Assembly: GCF_005298075.1 (NCBI RefSeq)
Contig: NZ_SZZH01000005.1
Span: 142,709 to 206,708 of the forward strand
DNA length: 64,000 bases
Direction of reading: 5' to 3'
From: Nakamurella flava
Lineage (GTDB): Bacteria; Actinomycetota; Actinomycetes; Mycobacteriales; Nakamurellaceae
Shown piece by piece: positions 42,224 to 50,827 of the stretch. The notes under the pieces are model-generated. The model searched no databases. It saw only the letters and a program-made list of their open reading frames with translations, and was not told the origin of the DNA. A program made the position numbers and the translations under genes. How positions within the stretch are numbered: position 1 is the first letter of the stretch; every line of letters begins with the position of its first letter.

Positions 42224-42922
42224 TCAGGTGATCCGGCGGTGGACGGGCTCGGCGGTCGCCGGAGGTTCACCGACCTCGTCCACGGTGTGACCGGTGCACG
42301 CCCGGGCGGTGACCGTCGCCCGCTCGATCCGGGCGACGGTGAACCACCGCATCGCGTCACGGAGGCGGCACCAGCCGATGAGGTACCACTGGCCGTGGCG
42401 GGCGGCGAAGAGCACCGGCTCGACGTCACGGGTGGTCGTGGTGCCGTCCGGCGCGGTGTAACGGAGACGGACGATCCGCTGGTCGGCCATCGCCTGCTCG
42501 ATGGCCGATCGGACGGCCCGGGGAGCGGCCGCCGGGGCGTCGACCCAAACCCTTCCGGCGAGATCATCGGCGCGGGAACGGGTTCCGGGGTCCAGCACGT
42601 CGACGATCTTGCGAACGGCGGCTGCGGCCAGGTCGGCGTACGGTGCATCGGCCGCGGCGGACACCGCCGCCATGAGGGCCACCGCCTGGGCGGGCGAAAG
42701 AGTGACGGGCGGCAGGGAAGCGCCGGCGGCCAGCCCGTAGCCGCCGCCCGGACCCGGTCGGGACCAGATCGGGGCGCCGCTGCTCTCCAGCGCGGCGAGG
42801 TCCCGCTTGACGGTCCGCACGGAGACGCCGAACTCGGCGGCCAGGTACTCCGCCGAACACCCCCGCTGGCCGTGCCGGCGCAGGGTCTCGGACAGCGCGA
42901 GCAGGCGTTCGGTGCGCTTCAC
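42224..42922 (-). CDS. WYL-domain transcriptional regulator (YafY/DeoR-like)
   Basis: A 232-residue regulator with an N-terminal HTH_11 domain (RLLALSETLRRHGQRGCSAEYL, VSVRTVKRDLAALE) and a WYL domain (IEQAMADQRIVRLRYTAPDG, ARHGQWYLIGWCRLRDAMRWF). The GTG at 42922 begins the conserved part. It is divergent from a hydrolase gene, with the 17-bp palindrome at 42946-42962 between them as its likely operator. WYL domains sense small molecules or nucleic acids; the ligand is unknown. Confidence 0.87.
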   Translation of the reverse strand: MKRTERLLALSETLRRHGQRGCSAEYLAAEFGVSVRTVKRDLAALESSGAPIWSRPGPGGGYGLAAGASLPPVTLSPAQAVALMAAVSAAADAPYADLAAAAVRKIVDVLDPGTRSRADDLAGRVWVDAPAAAPRAVRSAIEQAMADQRIVRLRYTAPDGTTTTRDVEPVLFAARHGQWYLIGWCRLRDAMRWFTVARIERATVTARACTGHTVDEVGEPPATAEPVHRRIT

Positions 42923-42945
42923 CCCTGGACACCTCCCCCGATTAG

Positions 42946-42962
42946 TGACACAGATGGTGTCA
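42946..42962. promoter_or_regulatory. Palindromic operator between WYL regulator and hydrolase
   Basis: TGACAC-AGATG-GTGTCA, perfect 6-nt arms with a 5-nt centre, in the 74-base divergent region. Probably bound by the WYL regulator. Confidence 0.65.
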
Positions 42963-42996
42963 TACCGCTGTCCTCGTCGGCTGCGAGAGTCGGGGC

Positions 42997-43734
42997 ATGG
43001 CCACCACACCGTTGCGCCCGCCCGTCGTCCTCGTCGCCGGTCACTGGCTGGGCGGCTGGGCCTGGGACCAGGTCGTCGCACACCTCGTCGACGGGGGCCG
43101 CCCCGTCGTCGCCCTGACCTTGCCCGGGCTGTCGGCCGACGATCCGGAGCGCACGACGCGTACCCTCGACGACCAGGCGGCGGCGATCGTCGACACGATC
43201 CGCGGGCCCGAGATCGCCGGCCAAGGAGTCGTTCTCGTCGCACACAGCGGCGCGAACGCGCCCGTCAGCATCGTCCTCGACCGGCACCCAGAGCTGGTCC
43301 GGCGAGTCGTGTGGGTCGACTCCGGTCCGGTCGCCGCCGGGACGGTCTTCGCCCCGGACCTGCCCGAGGCGGTCACCGAGCTGCCGCTGCCGCCCTTTGA
43401 CGTTCTCGGCCAGCAGGCCAGCCTGGCGGGGCTCAGCGAGGCGGACCTCGAACGGTTCCGCGCCCGCGCCGTGCCCGAACCCGCCGCCGCGCTCCGGCAG
43501 GCGATAGAGCTCACGAACCCGGCCCGCCACCGGGTGCCGACGACCCTGGTCTGCTGCTCGCTAGCCGGAGACCGGATGCTGGAGTTGGCCCGGGCGGGTC
43601 ATCCGATGTTCGCGCCCGTCACGGCCCTGGAGGACCTGGAGCTGGTCGATCTGCCGACCGGGCACTGGCCGATGTGGAGCCGGCCCCGGGACCTGGCCCG
43701 CGTCATCGACGCCGCCGCCCGGCGAGTCAGCTGA
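42997..43734 (+). CDS. Alpha/beta hydrolase
   Basis: A 245-residue alpha/beta-hydrolase. The oxyanion region is LVAGHWLGGWAWDQV, the nucleophile Ser lies in VLVAHSGANAP, where the usual GxSxG reads AHSGA, and the catalytic His is in LPTGHWPMWSRP. Substrate unknown. It is divergent from and probably controlled by the WYL regulator. Its 3' end overlaps the convergent CoA-ligase gene by eight bases. Confidence 0.85.
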   Translation: MATTPLRPPVVLVAGHWLGGWAWDQVVAHLVDGGRPVVALTLPGLSADDPERTTRTLDDQAAAIVDTIRGPEIAGQGVVLVAHSGANAPVSIVLDRHPELVRRVVWVDSGPVAAGTVFAPDLPEAVTELPLPPFDVLGQQASLAGLSEADLERFRARAVPEPAAALRQAIELTNPARHRVPTTLVCCSLAGDRMLELARAGHPMFAPVTALEDLELVDLPTGHWPMWSRPRDLARVIDAAARRVS

Positions 43735-45361
43735 CCGGTCCGGACGCCATCCGACGCAGCTGGAAATGCTGCACCTTCCCGCTGGTGTTGCGCGGCAGGG
43801 CGGCGCAGAACCGGATGTCTCGCGGATATTTGTAGGGCGCCAGCCGCGCCTTCACGTGGTCCTGCAGGGCGCGCACCAGCTCGGGTGACTCGGGGACCCC
43901 GGGGCGCAGCACGACGAACGCGCAGACCACCGATCCGCGGTCGGGGTCGGGGCGGCCGATGACGGCGCATTCCACGACGTCGGGGTGGGTGTGCAGCGCC
44001 GCCTCCACCTCGGGCGCCCCGATGTTGTAGCCGGAGGACACGATCATGTCGTCGGTCCGGGCGCAGTAGTAGAAGTAGCCGTCCTCGTCGCGGCGGAAGG
44101 TGTCACCGGTGACGTTCCACCCGTGCTGGACGTAGGTGGTCTGGCGGGAATCAGCGAGGTAGCGGCAGCCGACCGGGCCGATCACCGCCAGTCGCCCCTC
44201 GACCCCGGGCGGGAGTTCCTGCCTGTCGGGACCGAGGATCGCGGCCCGGTAGCCGGGCAGCGGACGCCCCGTGGCGCCGCGCCGCACCTTGTCCCCGGCG
44301 GCCGAGATGAAGATGTGCAGCAGTTCGGTGCCGCCGATCCCGTCGACCACGTCGATGCCGAGGGCCCGCAGCTCGTCCCACGTCTCGAGGGTGATGTGCT
44401 CACCCGCACTGACCGCCATCCGCAGGCCGCGCAGCTGATCACCCTGACCCGCCTTCAGGATCTGCCGGTATGCGGTCGGGGCGGTGGCCAGCACCGTGAC
44501 CCCCTGCTCCGCCACCACGCCGGCCAGGTCCGCCGGGGCGATCGCATCGGTCAGCAGGGCGCAGGCGCCCGCGCGCAACGGGAACACGACGAGCATGCCG
44601 AGGCCGAAGGTGAAGGCGAAAGGTGCCGTGCAGGCGACGATGTCATCCGGAGTGAGCTGCAGGATCGTCCGGCCGAACGTCGCGTCGATCGACAACAGGT
44701 CGCGGTGGAAGTGGGTGGTGATCTTGGGGACGCCGGTGGTGCCCGATGTCGGGCAGAACAACGCCACGTCGTCGCCGGCGGTGTCGACCGCGACGAAGCC
44801 GCCGGTTTTCCCCTCGACCCGACGGAGCAGGTCGTCGTCGCTCGCACCGCCCATCGGCACGATCACCAGCCCCGGGGCCGCCTCGTCCCGCACGGTCTCG
44901 ACGTCGGCCAGGAACCGGTGCTCGACCAGGGCGATCACCGGCCGGGTCGCGGCCATCACCGGCCTCAGCTCACCGGCCCGCAGCGCCGCGAACACCGTCG
45001 TGGCGATCCCGCCGGCCTTCAGCGTGGCCAACCAGGCCGCCACCATCCACGGTGTGTTGGGCGACCGCAGCAACACCCGGTTGCCCGGCCGGAGCCCGAG
45101 ATCCTCGACCAGGACCTCGGCGATCTGGTCGACGCGCTGCTGCAGCTCGCCGTACGTCCACATCTCGCCCTGGGGGGTGCGCAGTGCGGGCCGGTCGGGG
45201 CCGAGCCGGGCGATGGTGGCGTCGAGGATCGCGACGGCCGCGTTCACCCGCTCCGGATGCACCAGCTCCGGGGTGGTGAACTCCAGGACCGGCCACTGGC
45301 CGGGGGGCGGCAGATGGTCCCGCGCGAACGTGTCCTCGTACCCCGACGGTGACATCGCCAT
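43727..45361 (-). CDS. Aromatic acid:CoA ligase (benzoate/2-aminobenzoate-CoA ligase type)
   Basis: A 544-residue ANL-superfamily enzyme. AMP-binding motif PTSGTTGVPK, GIGGTELLHIF, the hinge GWNVTGDTFRRDEDGYFYY and the catalytic Lys in PRNTSGKVQHFQL are all present. GTELLHIF is typical for benzoate- and 2-aminobenzoate-CoA ligases. It activates an aromatic acid with ATP and CoA. GAGGAGG precedes the ATG at 45361. In this cluster the acid is probably anthranilate or salicylate, the thioester being used by the fused monooxygenase/reductase. Confidence 0.88.
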   Translation of the reverse strand: MAMSPSGYEDTFARDHLPPPGQWPVLEFTTPELVHPERVNAAVAILDATIARLGPDRPALRTPQGEMWTYGELQQRVDQIAEVLVEDLGLRPGNRVLLRSPNTPWMVAAWLATLKAGGIATTVFAALRAGELRPVMAATRPVIALVEHRFLADVETVRDEAAPGLVIVPMGGASDDDLLRRVEGKTGGFVAVDTAGDDVALFCPTSGTTGVPKITTHFHRDLLSIDATFGRTILQLTPDDIVACTAPFAFTFGLGMLVVFPLRAGACALLTDAIAPADLAGVVAEQGVTVLATAPTAYRQILKAGQGDQLRGLRMAVSAGEHITLETWDELRALGIDVVDGIGGTELLHIFISAAGDKVRRGATGRPLPGYRAAILGPDRQELPPGVEGRLAVIGPVGCRYLADSRQTTYVQHGWNVTGDTFRRDEDGYFYYCARTDDMIVSSGYNIGAPEVEAALHTHPDVVECAVIGRPDPDRGSVVCAFVVLRPGVPESPELVRALQDHVKARLAPYKYPRDIRFCAALPRNTSGKVQHFQLRRMASGPVS

Positions 45362-45388
45362 GAAAGCCTCCTCGTCGCAGCGGGTCGG

Positions 45389-45463
45389 TCATCCGACGAT
45401 GCCGGGACCGACCTCGGTGATGGTGGTGTCGAGCGAGCGGAACGGGTCGGGCACGAAGCCCAC
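45389..45463 (-). other. Short coding-like remnant or small ORF
   Basis: Between PaaX and the CoA ligase, a 24-codon frame (GTG at 45463, reading VGFVPDPFRSLDTTITEVG...) has strict G/C third positions like real coding DNA and the frame runs further upstream without a better start. It may be the 3' end of a deleted gene or a small peptide. No homology is recognised. Confidence 0.25.
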
Positions 45464-45526
45464 CGGGCGGGGCAGAACAGCAGACGACCGCCGCCGTACC
45501 CGGGGGCCCGGCGGAGGACCGAACGG

Positions 45527-46483
45527 TCAGGCGCCGGGCCAGTGCCCGACGGCGTAGGCCAGGGCGCGACCTTCGAGCGCGGCGACCAGATGCTCGAACA
45601 GCCGGGTGGCGTGCGGGCCGGCCCAGTCGCCGGGCAGCAGGTCCCGGGGCAGCCCGGGGTCCCGGAACGGCAGCCGTCGCCAGGCGTCGACGACGTGCAG
45701 GTAGGTGGCGAAGGCGTAGGCCGGGGTGATGAGAGCCGCCCCGGCCAGCGACTTCTCGATCGATGAGTGGGTGGCGACGAAGTCGCGGTAGCGACCGTCG
45801 ATGCCCGCCAGGTCCCAGCTCTCGGCCACCAGTGCGCGGAGATCCTGGCCGGCCACGTACGACCCCACGAAGACGGCGCTGTAGTCGGTGAGATCCAGTT
45901 CGGCGATGGCCCGTTCGGCCGCCGGCAACATGCGGGCCGGCGCGATCCAGGTCGCCGTCCCGGTGTTGCCGAACCCCAGCGTGGTCAGGTGCGACCGCAG
46001 CTGCTGCCGGCGGCTGCGCATCGACTCCGGAACCGAGAAGTTGACGATGCACCAACCGTCGTCCAGCGCCGCGGGTTGCCGCGCATGCCAGATGATCTCG
46101 TCGCCCTGGGCCAGCACCTCCAGCGCGTGCGGCGTCAGCGCGTACCCGCGGACGCCGTCCCGGGTCTCCGGCGTCAGCCAGCCCCGCTTCTTCAGCCGGA
46201 AGACGGCGGTGCGGACCGTCTGACCGTCCAGGTCGACGGCGTCGAGCAGGTCGATGGCCCCACCGATCGGCAACCAGTTGCCCATCCGCCGGACGACGGC
46301 ACCGAGGAACGAGACGACCAGCGTGCGCGGGGCCCGGGGGCTGCCCTGCTCCGCCAGTTCGGCGACCGCACCCGGGGGCTCCCCGTCCTCCTCGGAACGG
46401 ATGGGAGCGGACGCCGGCCGGGGCGAGGGGATGACCGGCGGGCGACTCACCCGGACGATGATGCCACCCGGGGCGAGCATCAT
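45527..46483 (-). CDS. PaaX-family transcriptional regulator
   Basis: A ~318-residue PaaX-type repressor. The winged helix is RTLVVSFLGAVV ... LDGQTVRTAVFRLKKRGWL (~60-115), followed by the PaaX middle domain (WCIVNFSVPESMRSRRQQLR, FGNTGTATWIAP) and the C-terminal domain (YRDFVATHSSIEKSLAG, FRDPGLPRDLLPGDW). PaaX proteins respond to aryl-CoA thioesters such as phenylacetyl-CoA, which fits its place between a CoA-ligase and aryl-CoA monooxygenase genes. The ATG at 46483 overlaps the thioesterase stop; a start at GTG further in is possible. Confidence 0.88.
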   Translation of the reverse strand: MMLAPGGIIVRVSRPPVIPSPRPASAPIRSEEDGEPPGAVAELAEQGSPRAPRTLVVSFLGAVVRRMGNWLPIGGAIDLLDAVDLDGQTVRTAVFRLKKRGWLTPETRDGVRGYALTPHALEVLAQGDEIIWHARQPAALDDGWCIVNFSVPESMRSRRQQLRSHLTTLGFGNTGTATWIAPARMLPAAERAIAELDLTDYSAVFVGSYVAGQDLRALVAESWDLAGIDGRYRDFVATHSSIEKSLAGAALITPAYAFATYLHVVDAWRRLPFRDPGLPRDLLPGDWAGPHATRLFEHLVAALEGRALAYAVGHWPGA

Positions 46484-46914
46484 GGCTCGTCCACAGCGTC
46501 GGTCGCGGTCCCGTCCGGGTCCAGGGCCGACCGCCAGGTCGCCGGCCAGGGGCTCGGCCCGCCGCCCGCGGCATCGACGTGCACCGTGACGTACCGACCT
46601 CGGGCCGCGAGCACCGCCGGTTGACCGGCGGGCCCACCCCAGACCTCGAACCCGAGGGTCAGGGAGGTCCGTCCCATCCGCTCGACCGTCACGGTGGCGC
46701 CCACCTCGTCGCCCGGCCGGAGCGACGCGGTGAAGTCGGCCTCGTAGCGGACCCGCGGGGCCACCGGGAAGTAGCCGGTGAGGCCCACCCCGCGCATCAG
46801 GTCCGCCTCGGCCGCCTCGGCCCACCGGGCGATGGACGTGTTGTGGTGGATACCGGCCGCGTCGGTGTCGACCCAGTGCACATGCGTCCGGTGGACACCG
46901 CTGAGCGCGGTCAC
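46480..46914 (-). CDS. Hotdog-fold acyl-CoA thioesterase (4HBT family)
   Basis: A 144-residue single hotdog domain. HVHWVDTDAAGIHHNTSIARW carries the catalytic Asp of the 4-hydroxybenzoyl-CoA thioesterase group, and VRYEADFTASLRPGDEV the central strand. It would release an aromatic acid or pathway intermediate from CoA. GTG start at 46914 overlaps the previous stop. Encoded directly after the fused monooxygenase, it suits hydrolysis of the hydroxylated aryl-CoA, as gentisyl-CoA in a salicylate route. Confidence 0.85.
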   Translation of the reverse strand: MTALSGVHRTHVHWVDTDAAGIHHNTSIARWAEAAEADLMRGVGLTGYFPVAPRVRYEADFTASLRPGDEVGATVTVERMGRTSLTLGFEVWGGPAGQPAVLAARGRYVTVHVDAAGGGPSPWPATWRSALDPDGTATDAVDEP

Positions 46915-49298
46915 CCGACGGCCGCCGGGACCCGGGGCTGCCAGCGCACGTGCTCGGTCTGCGGCGCACCGTCCCGCAGCAGCGACAACCGCGGCGGGAT
47001 CTTGTCGGTCCGCGACGTCGGTGGCTTGCGCCGACCGGCCCGCCATGGGGTCGGCCAGATCGCGCCCGCCCCGGTGTAGTCCTGCTGGGCGGCGGCGTGC
47101 AGCGTCCACGACGGGTCGTAGAGGTGGGTGCGGCCCAGCGCGCAGATGTCGGCCCGGCCGGCGAGCAGGATCGAGTTGACGTCGTCGTGCGACGAGATCG
47201 CGCCGACCGCGATGACGGCCACCCCGGCCGGGGCGGCGACCTCGTGCCGGATCCGGTCGGCGAACGGGGTCTGGTAGGACCGCCCGAACGCCGGCTTCTC
47301 GTCCTTGGTGACCTGCCCGGAGGAGACGTCGATCGCCGCCGCCCCGTGCTCGACGAAGGCCCGGGCGATCTCCACCGCGTCGTCGGCGGTGTTGCCGTCC
47401 GGTACCCAGTCGTGGGCCGAGATCCGCACCGTCACGGGGACACTCGCCCCGCCCGGCTCGGCCCGCACCGCGTCGCGGACCGCGTCGAAGACCTCCAGCG
47501 GGAACCGCAGCCGGTTCTCCAGCGACCCGCCGAACTCGTCCGCCCGCCGGTTGGCCACCGGGGACAGGAACGAGGACAACAGGTAGCCGTGCGCGGCGTG
47601 CACCTCGATGAGATCGAACCCGGCCTGCACCGCCCGGCGTGCGGAGGCGACGAAATCGGCGACGACGGCGTCCATCTCGGTGCGGGTGATCTCCTTGGGC
47701 ACATGGCAACCCGGCCCGTACGGCAGCGGGCTGGGGCCCACGACCTCCCAGTTGCCGGACTCCAGCGGCTGATCGATGCCGTCCCACATCAGCTTGGTCG
47801 AGCCCTTGCGGCCGGAGTGGCCGAGCTGGACGCCGATCTTCGCGCGGGAGTTCTCGTGCACGAAGCCGGTGACCCGGGCCCACGCGTCACGCTGCTCGTC
47901 GGTCCACAGACCGGGGCAACCCGGGGTGATGCGGGCCTCCGGCGAGACGCACACCATCTCGCTCATCACCAGGCCGGCACCGCCCATGGCCTTGCCGCCC
48001 AGGTGCACCAGGTGGAAGTCACCGGGGACACCGTCCTGGGCGACGTACATGTCCATCGGCGAGAGCATCACGCGGTTGACCAGTTCGAGGTCGCCGATCG
48101 TCGTCGGCTGGAACATGGCCGGCCCCGGCTCACCGCCGGCGCGGCGGGCGAAGGCGGACTCGACCTCGCCGGCGAAGTCGGCGTCCCGGTCCTTGAGGTT
48201 GTCGAAGGTGATGCGGCGCGAGCGGGTCAGCAGGTTGAAGACGAACTCGGTCGGGTCCTGATCGGCGTACATCCCGATCTGCTCGAACCACTCCAGCGAC
48301 GCCTGGGCGGCCCGCTGGGTCGACTCCACGACCGGCTTGCGTTCGGTCTGGTACGCCTCCAACGCGGCCGGAACGGTGTCGTGCTCGTGCAGGCAGGCGG
48401 CCAGCGCGAGGGCGTCCTCCATGGCCAGCTTGGTGCCCGAACCGATCGAGAAGTGCGCGGTGTGCGCGGCGTCGCCGAGCAGCACCAGATTGCCGTCGTG
48501 CCACCGCTGATTGCGCACGGTGTGGAAGTTCAGCCACTTCGAGTTGTTCGTCAGGACCTGGTGGCCGACCAGTTCGTCGGCGAAGATCTGCCGGATCCGG
48601 TCGACGGCGTACTCGTCCGACACCCCGGGCGGGAACTGCTGCTCCGCGGTGGCGTCGAAGCCCGCCCGGTGCCAGACGTCCTCGTGCATCTCGACGATGA
48701 ACGTCGACCCGGCATCCGAGAACGGGTAGCCGTGGATCTGCATGGTGCCCCACTGCGTGTGCTTCACCACGAACTGGAACGCCTCGAAGACCAGGTCGGT
48801 GCCCAGCCAGATGTACTTGTTCGGGCGGCGGTCCAGCGACGGACCGAACGCGTCCGCGTACTTCGTCCGGACGGCCGAGTTCAGCCCATCCGCGGCGACG
48901 ACCAGATCGTGCGTCCGCCGGAGATCCTCGGCGTCCGGCGCGACCGACCGGTAACGGACGTCGACCCCGAGTTCAGCCACCCGCTCCTGCAGGATCTGCA
49001 GCAGCTCCTTGCGGCTCATGGCCGCGAAACCCTGACCACCGATGGTGAAGTGCTGCTCGTCGACCTGGACGTCGATGTCGGTCCACCGGGCGAACCGCCG
49101 TTCCATCCGGTCGTGCACGACCTGGTCGGCGCCCTCGATGCTGCCAAGGGTCTCGTCGGAGAAGACGACGCCGAACCCGAACGTGTCGTCCGGGGCGTTG
49201 CGCTCCCAGACGGTGACCTCATGCTCGGCATCCAGCTGCTTGAGCAGGGCGGCCAGGTAGAGCCCACCCGGGCCCCCGCCCACGATTGCCACCTTCAT
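46911..49298 (-). CDS. Fused FAD monooxygenase / Old Yellow Enzyme reductase (2-aminobenzoyl-CoA or salicylyl-CoA 5-hydroxylase type)
   Basis: A 795-residue two-domain enzyme. Residues 1-~375: PHBH-type FAD monooxygenase (KVAIVGGGPGGLYLAALLK, VVAADGLNSAVR, LLGDAAHTAHFSIGSGTKLA). Residues ~390-780: Old Yellow Enzyme TIM barrel (VMSPMD-like start, VQLGHSGRKGS, IEVHAAHGYLLSSFLSP, DEFGGSLENRLRFPLEV). This fusion is the architecture of 2-aminobenzoyl-CoA monooxygenase/reductase from aerobic anthranilate degradation and of proteins annotated as salicylyl-CoA 5-hydroxylase. It hydroxylates the ring at C5 and can reduce it. GGGAG seven bases before the ATG fixes the start. Confidence 0.9.
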   Translation of the reverse strand: MKVAIVGGGPGGLYLAALLKQLDAEHEVTVWERNAPDDTFGFGVVFSDETLGSIEGADQVVHDRMERRFARWTDIDVQVDEQHFTIGGQGFAAMSRKELLQILQERVAELGVDVRYRSVAPDAEDLRRTHDLVVAADGLNSAVRTKYADAFGPSLDRRPNKYIWLGTDLVFEAFQFVVKHTQWGTMQIHGYPFSDAGSTFIVEMHEDVWHRAGFDATAEQQFPPGVSDEYAVDRIRQIFADELVGHQVLTNNSKWLNFHTVRNQRWHDGNLVLLGDAAHTAHFSIGSGTKLAMEDALALAACLHEHDTVPAALEAYQTERKPVVESTQRAAQASLEWFEQIGMYADQDPTEFVFNLLTRSRRITFDNLKDRDADFAGEVESAFARRAGGEPGPAMFQPTTIGDLELVNRVMLSPMDMYVAQDGVPGDFHLVHLGGKAMGGAGLVMSEMVCVSPEARITPGCPGLWTDEQRDAWARVTGFVHENSRAKIGVQLGHSGRKGSTKLMWDGIDQPLESGNWEVVGPSPLPYGPGCHVPKEITRTEMDAVVADFVASARRAVQAGFDLIEVHAAHGYLLSSFLSPVANRRADEFGGSLENRLRFPLEVFDAVRDAVRAEPGGASVPVTVRISAHDWVPDGNTADDAVEIARAFVEHGAAAIDVSSGQVTKDEKPAFGRSYQTPFADRIRHEVAAPAGVAVIAVGAISSHDDVNSILLAGRADICALGRTHLYDPSWTLHAAAQQDYTGAGAIWPTPWRAGRRKPPTSRTDKIPPRLSLLRDGAPQTEHVRWQPRVPAAVG

Positions 49299-50221
49299 GT
49301 TGCAACTCCCGTCTGAGCTCGAGCGGATCGCAGAAGTCCTTCTTGGACGACGGTGGCCAGCAGCACCCCGTCACGGTCGAAGAAGCGCCCCAGGCAGGTG
49401 CCGCGGCCGGACTCGACCGACAGCGCCTCCTGGGCGTAGAGCAGCCAGTCGCCCATGACGACCGGCCGGTGGAACCAGACGGCGTGGTCGAGGCTGGCCG
49501 TCACGAGACCCGGCTCGGCCCATGCGGTGTCGAGCACCCGCAGCGCGGACTCGAGGATGGTGTAGTCGCAGACGTAGGCCAGGGCGGCGGTGTCCCGCTG
49601 TGCGTCCGTCAATCCGTCGACCGGACGCAGGGTGTCGAACGGCCGGATCCACAGGGCCTGGTGCGGCACCCGGGCGCCCTCGACCTCCAGGTACACCGGG
49701 CCCGGGACGTGCCGCATGTCGAAACTGCGCCCGTGCGACCAGTACTCGCGCGACTCGTCGGTCATCGTGCCGCCGGACCGGCCGGCCAGCACCTGCGCCG
49801 ACGACGGCAGGGTGTCCGCGTCGGGCAGGTCGGCCGGCGGCTCCGGCGCGAAGCTGCCGCCCGCCTCGCCGGCGGCGAAGTTGGCCAGACAGACGTAGAC
49901 CGGCTTGCCGTGCTGGAAGCCGCGGACCTGCCGGGTGCTGTAACCCCGTCCATCGCGGAGGATCTCGACCTCGTACCGGACCTGCCCGCCGATGTCGACA
50001 GGGCGGAGGAAGTAGGAGTGCGTCGAGTGCAGGGTCTTGCCGCCGGTGACGGTCCGCATCGCCGCGACGAGAGCCTGCGACACCATGTCCCCGCCGTAGG
50101 CCTTGGGCCACGGGCACGGCTGGGTGGTCGCGGTGAAGGCGACGTCGAAGACCTCCGCCGGGCACTCGGTGAGCGTGATCGCGTCGGTGAAGGTCGCCGA
50201 GGTGGCGACAGTGGTCGTCAC
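49295..50221 (-). CDS. tesB: Acyl-CoA thioesterase II (TesB-like)
   Basis: A 308-residue double-hotdog thioesterase. The N-terminal hotdog contains YGGDMVSQALVAAMRTV and SYFLRPVDIGGQVRYEVE; the C-terminal one has YVCDYTILESALRVL, TASLDHAVWFHRPV and GRGTCLGRFFDRDG with the conserved Asp. TesB enzymes hydrolyse medium-chain and branched acyl-CoAs. The GTG at 50221 overlaps the cupin stop. Here it may free CoA late in the aromatic pathway. Confidence 0.88.
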   Translation of the reverse strand: MTTTVATSATFTDAITLTECPAEVFDVAFTATTQPCPWPKAYGGDMVSQALVAAMRTVTGGKTLHSTHSYFLRPVDIGGQVRYEVEILRDGRGYSTRQVRGFQHGKPVYVCLANFAAGEAGGSFAPEPPADLPDADTLPSSAQVLAGRSGGTMTDESREYWSHGRSFDMRHVPGPVYLEVEGARVPHQALWIRPFDTLRPVDGLTDAQRDTAALAYVCDYTILESALRVLDTAWAEPGLVTASLDHAVWFHRPVVMGDWLLYAQEALSVESGRGTCLGRFFDRDGVLLATVVQEGLLRSARAQTGVAT

Positions 50222-50772
50222 GGCCGGTCCGTCCAGTCCGGCAGTTCACTGTCGTCGACCTGCGGCAGGTTGACGACGATGTTGTCCGGGGTCCGGGTGG
50301 TCATCCACGTCAGCGGGTTGTTCCGGTCGAGGTTGCACTCGACGTGCGGCATGTGCGGCGGGACGAAGACCCAGTCGCCTTCGGACATGTCGATGTAGTC
50401 CTCGAACTTGCGCCCGAAGTAGATGCGCGCCTTCCCGGAGAGCACGAACCCGCCCGTCTCGGCCTCGCCGTGGTGGTGCGGCACCGAGCGGTACCCGGCG
50501 AGGTTGTGCACCTTGCCGAACCAGATCTTGGTCGCCGGGGTGTGCTGCGGGCTGACCCCGGAGATCCGAGTGGCTCCTTCGCTCTGACCGGTGTTGTCGG
50601 GTTCCTCGCCGCCGCGGGTGACGACGGGGACGACCAGGCCGCTGTCGCCGACCTCGTCGTACTCGCCGTCGCCGCCCGGGGTGTGCGCGTGCGGGACGTG
50701 ACCGTGGCTGTGGCTGTGGAACCGCCCGTCGCCGTGGTGGTGGTGGTCGTGGGAGTGGGTCTCGGATCGCAT
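50218..50772 (-). CDS. Cupin-domain protein with His-rich N-terminus
   Basis: A 184-residue single cupin. Motif 1 is YRSVPHHHGEAETGGFVLSG and motif 2 GDWVFVPPHMPHVECN, giving a normal His/Glu metal site. The first ~30 residues hold more than a dozen His residues in HxH runs, resembling metallochaperone tails. It is much shorter than gentisate dioxygenase, so ring-opening is uncertain; it may be an oxygenase, an isomerase or a metal-binding accessory. It sits between the FAH hydrolase and thioesterase genes in the aromatic operon. Confidence 0.8.
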   Translation of the reverse strand: MRSETHSHDHHHHGDGRFHSHSHGHVPHAHTPGGDGEYDEVGDSGLVVPVVTRGGEEPDNTGQSEGATRISGVSPQHTPATKIWFGKVHNLAGYRSVPHHHGEAETGGFVLSGKARIYFGRKFEDYIDMSEGDWVFVPPHMPHVECNLDRNNPLTWMTTRTPDNIVVNLPQVDDSELPDWTDRP

Positions 50773-50827
50773 CGCGGGCTCCTTCGCGAACGGCTGGACG
50801 AGCGGTCTGGGTGCGGCGGGGGCCGGG

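Noticed and set aside
46950..49316. A 788-codon rightward open frame
   Set aside because: Mirror frame of the fused monooxygenase/reductase gene; its protein has no recognisable motif.
50218..50772. Gentisate 1,2-dioxygenase
   Set aside because: Only one cupin domain and 184 residues; gentisate dioxygenases are bicupins about twice as long.
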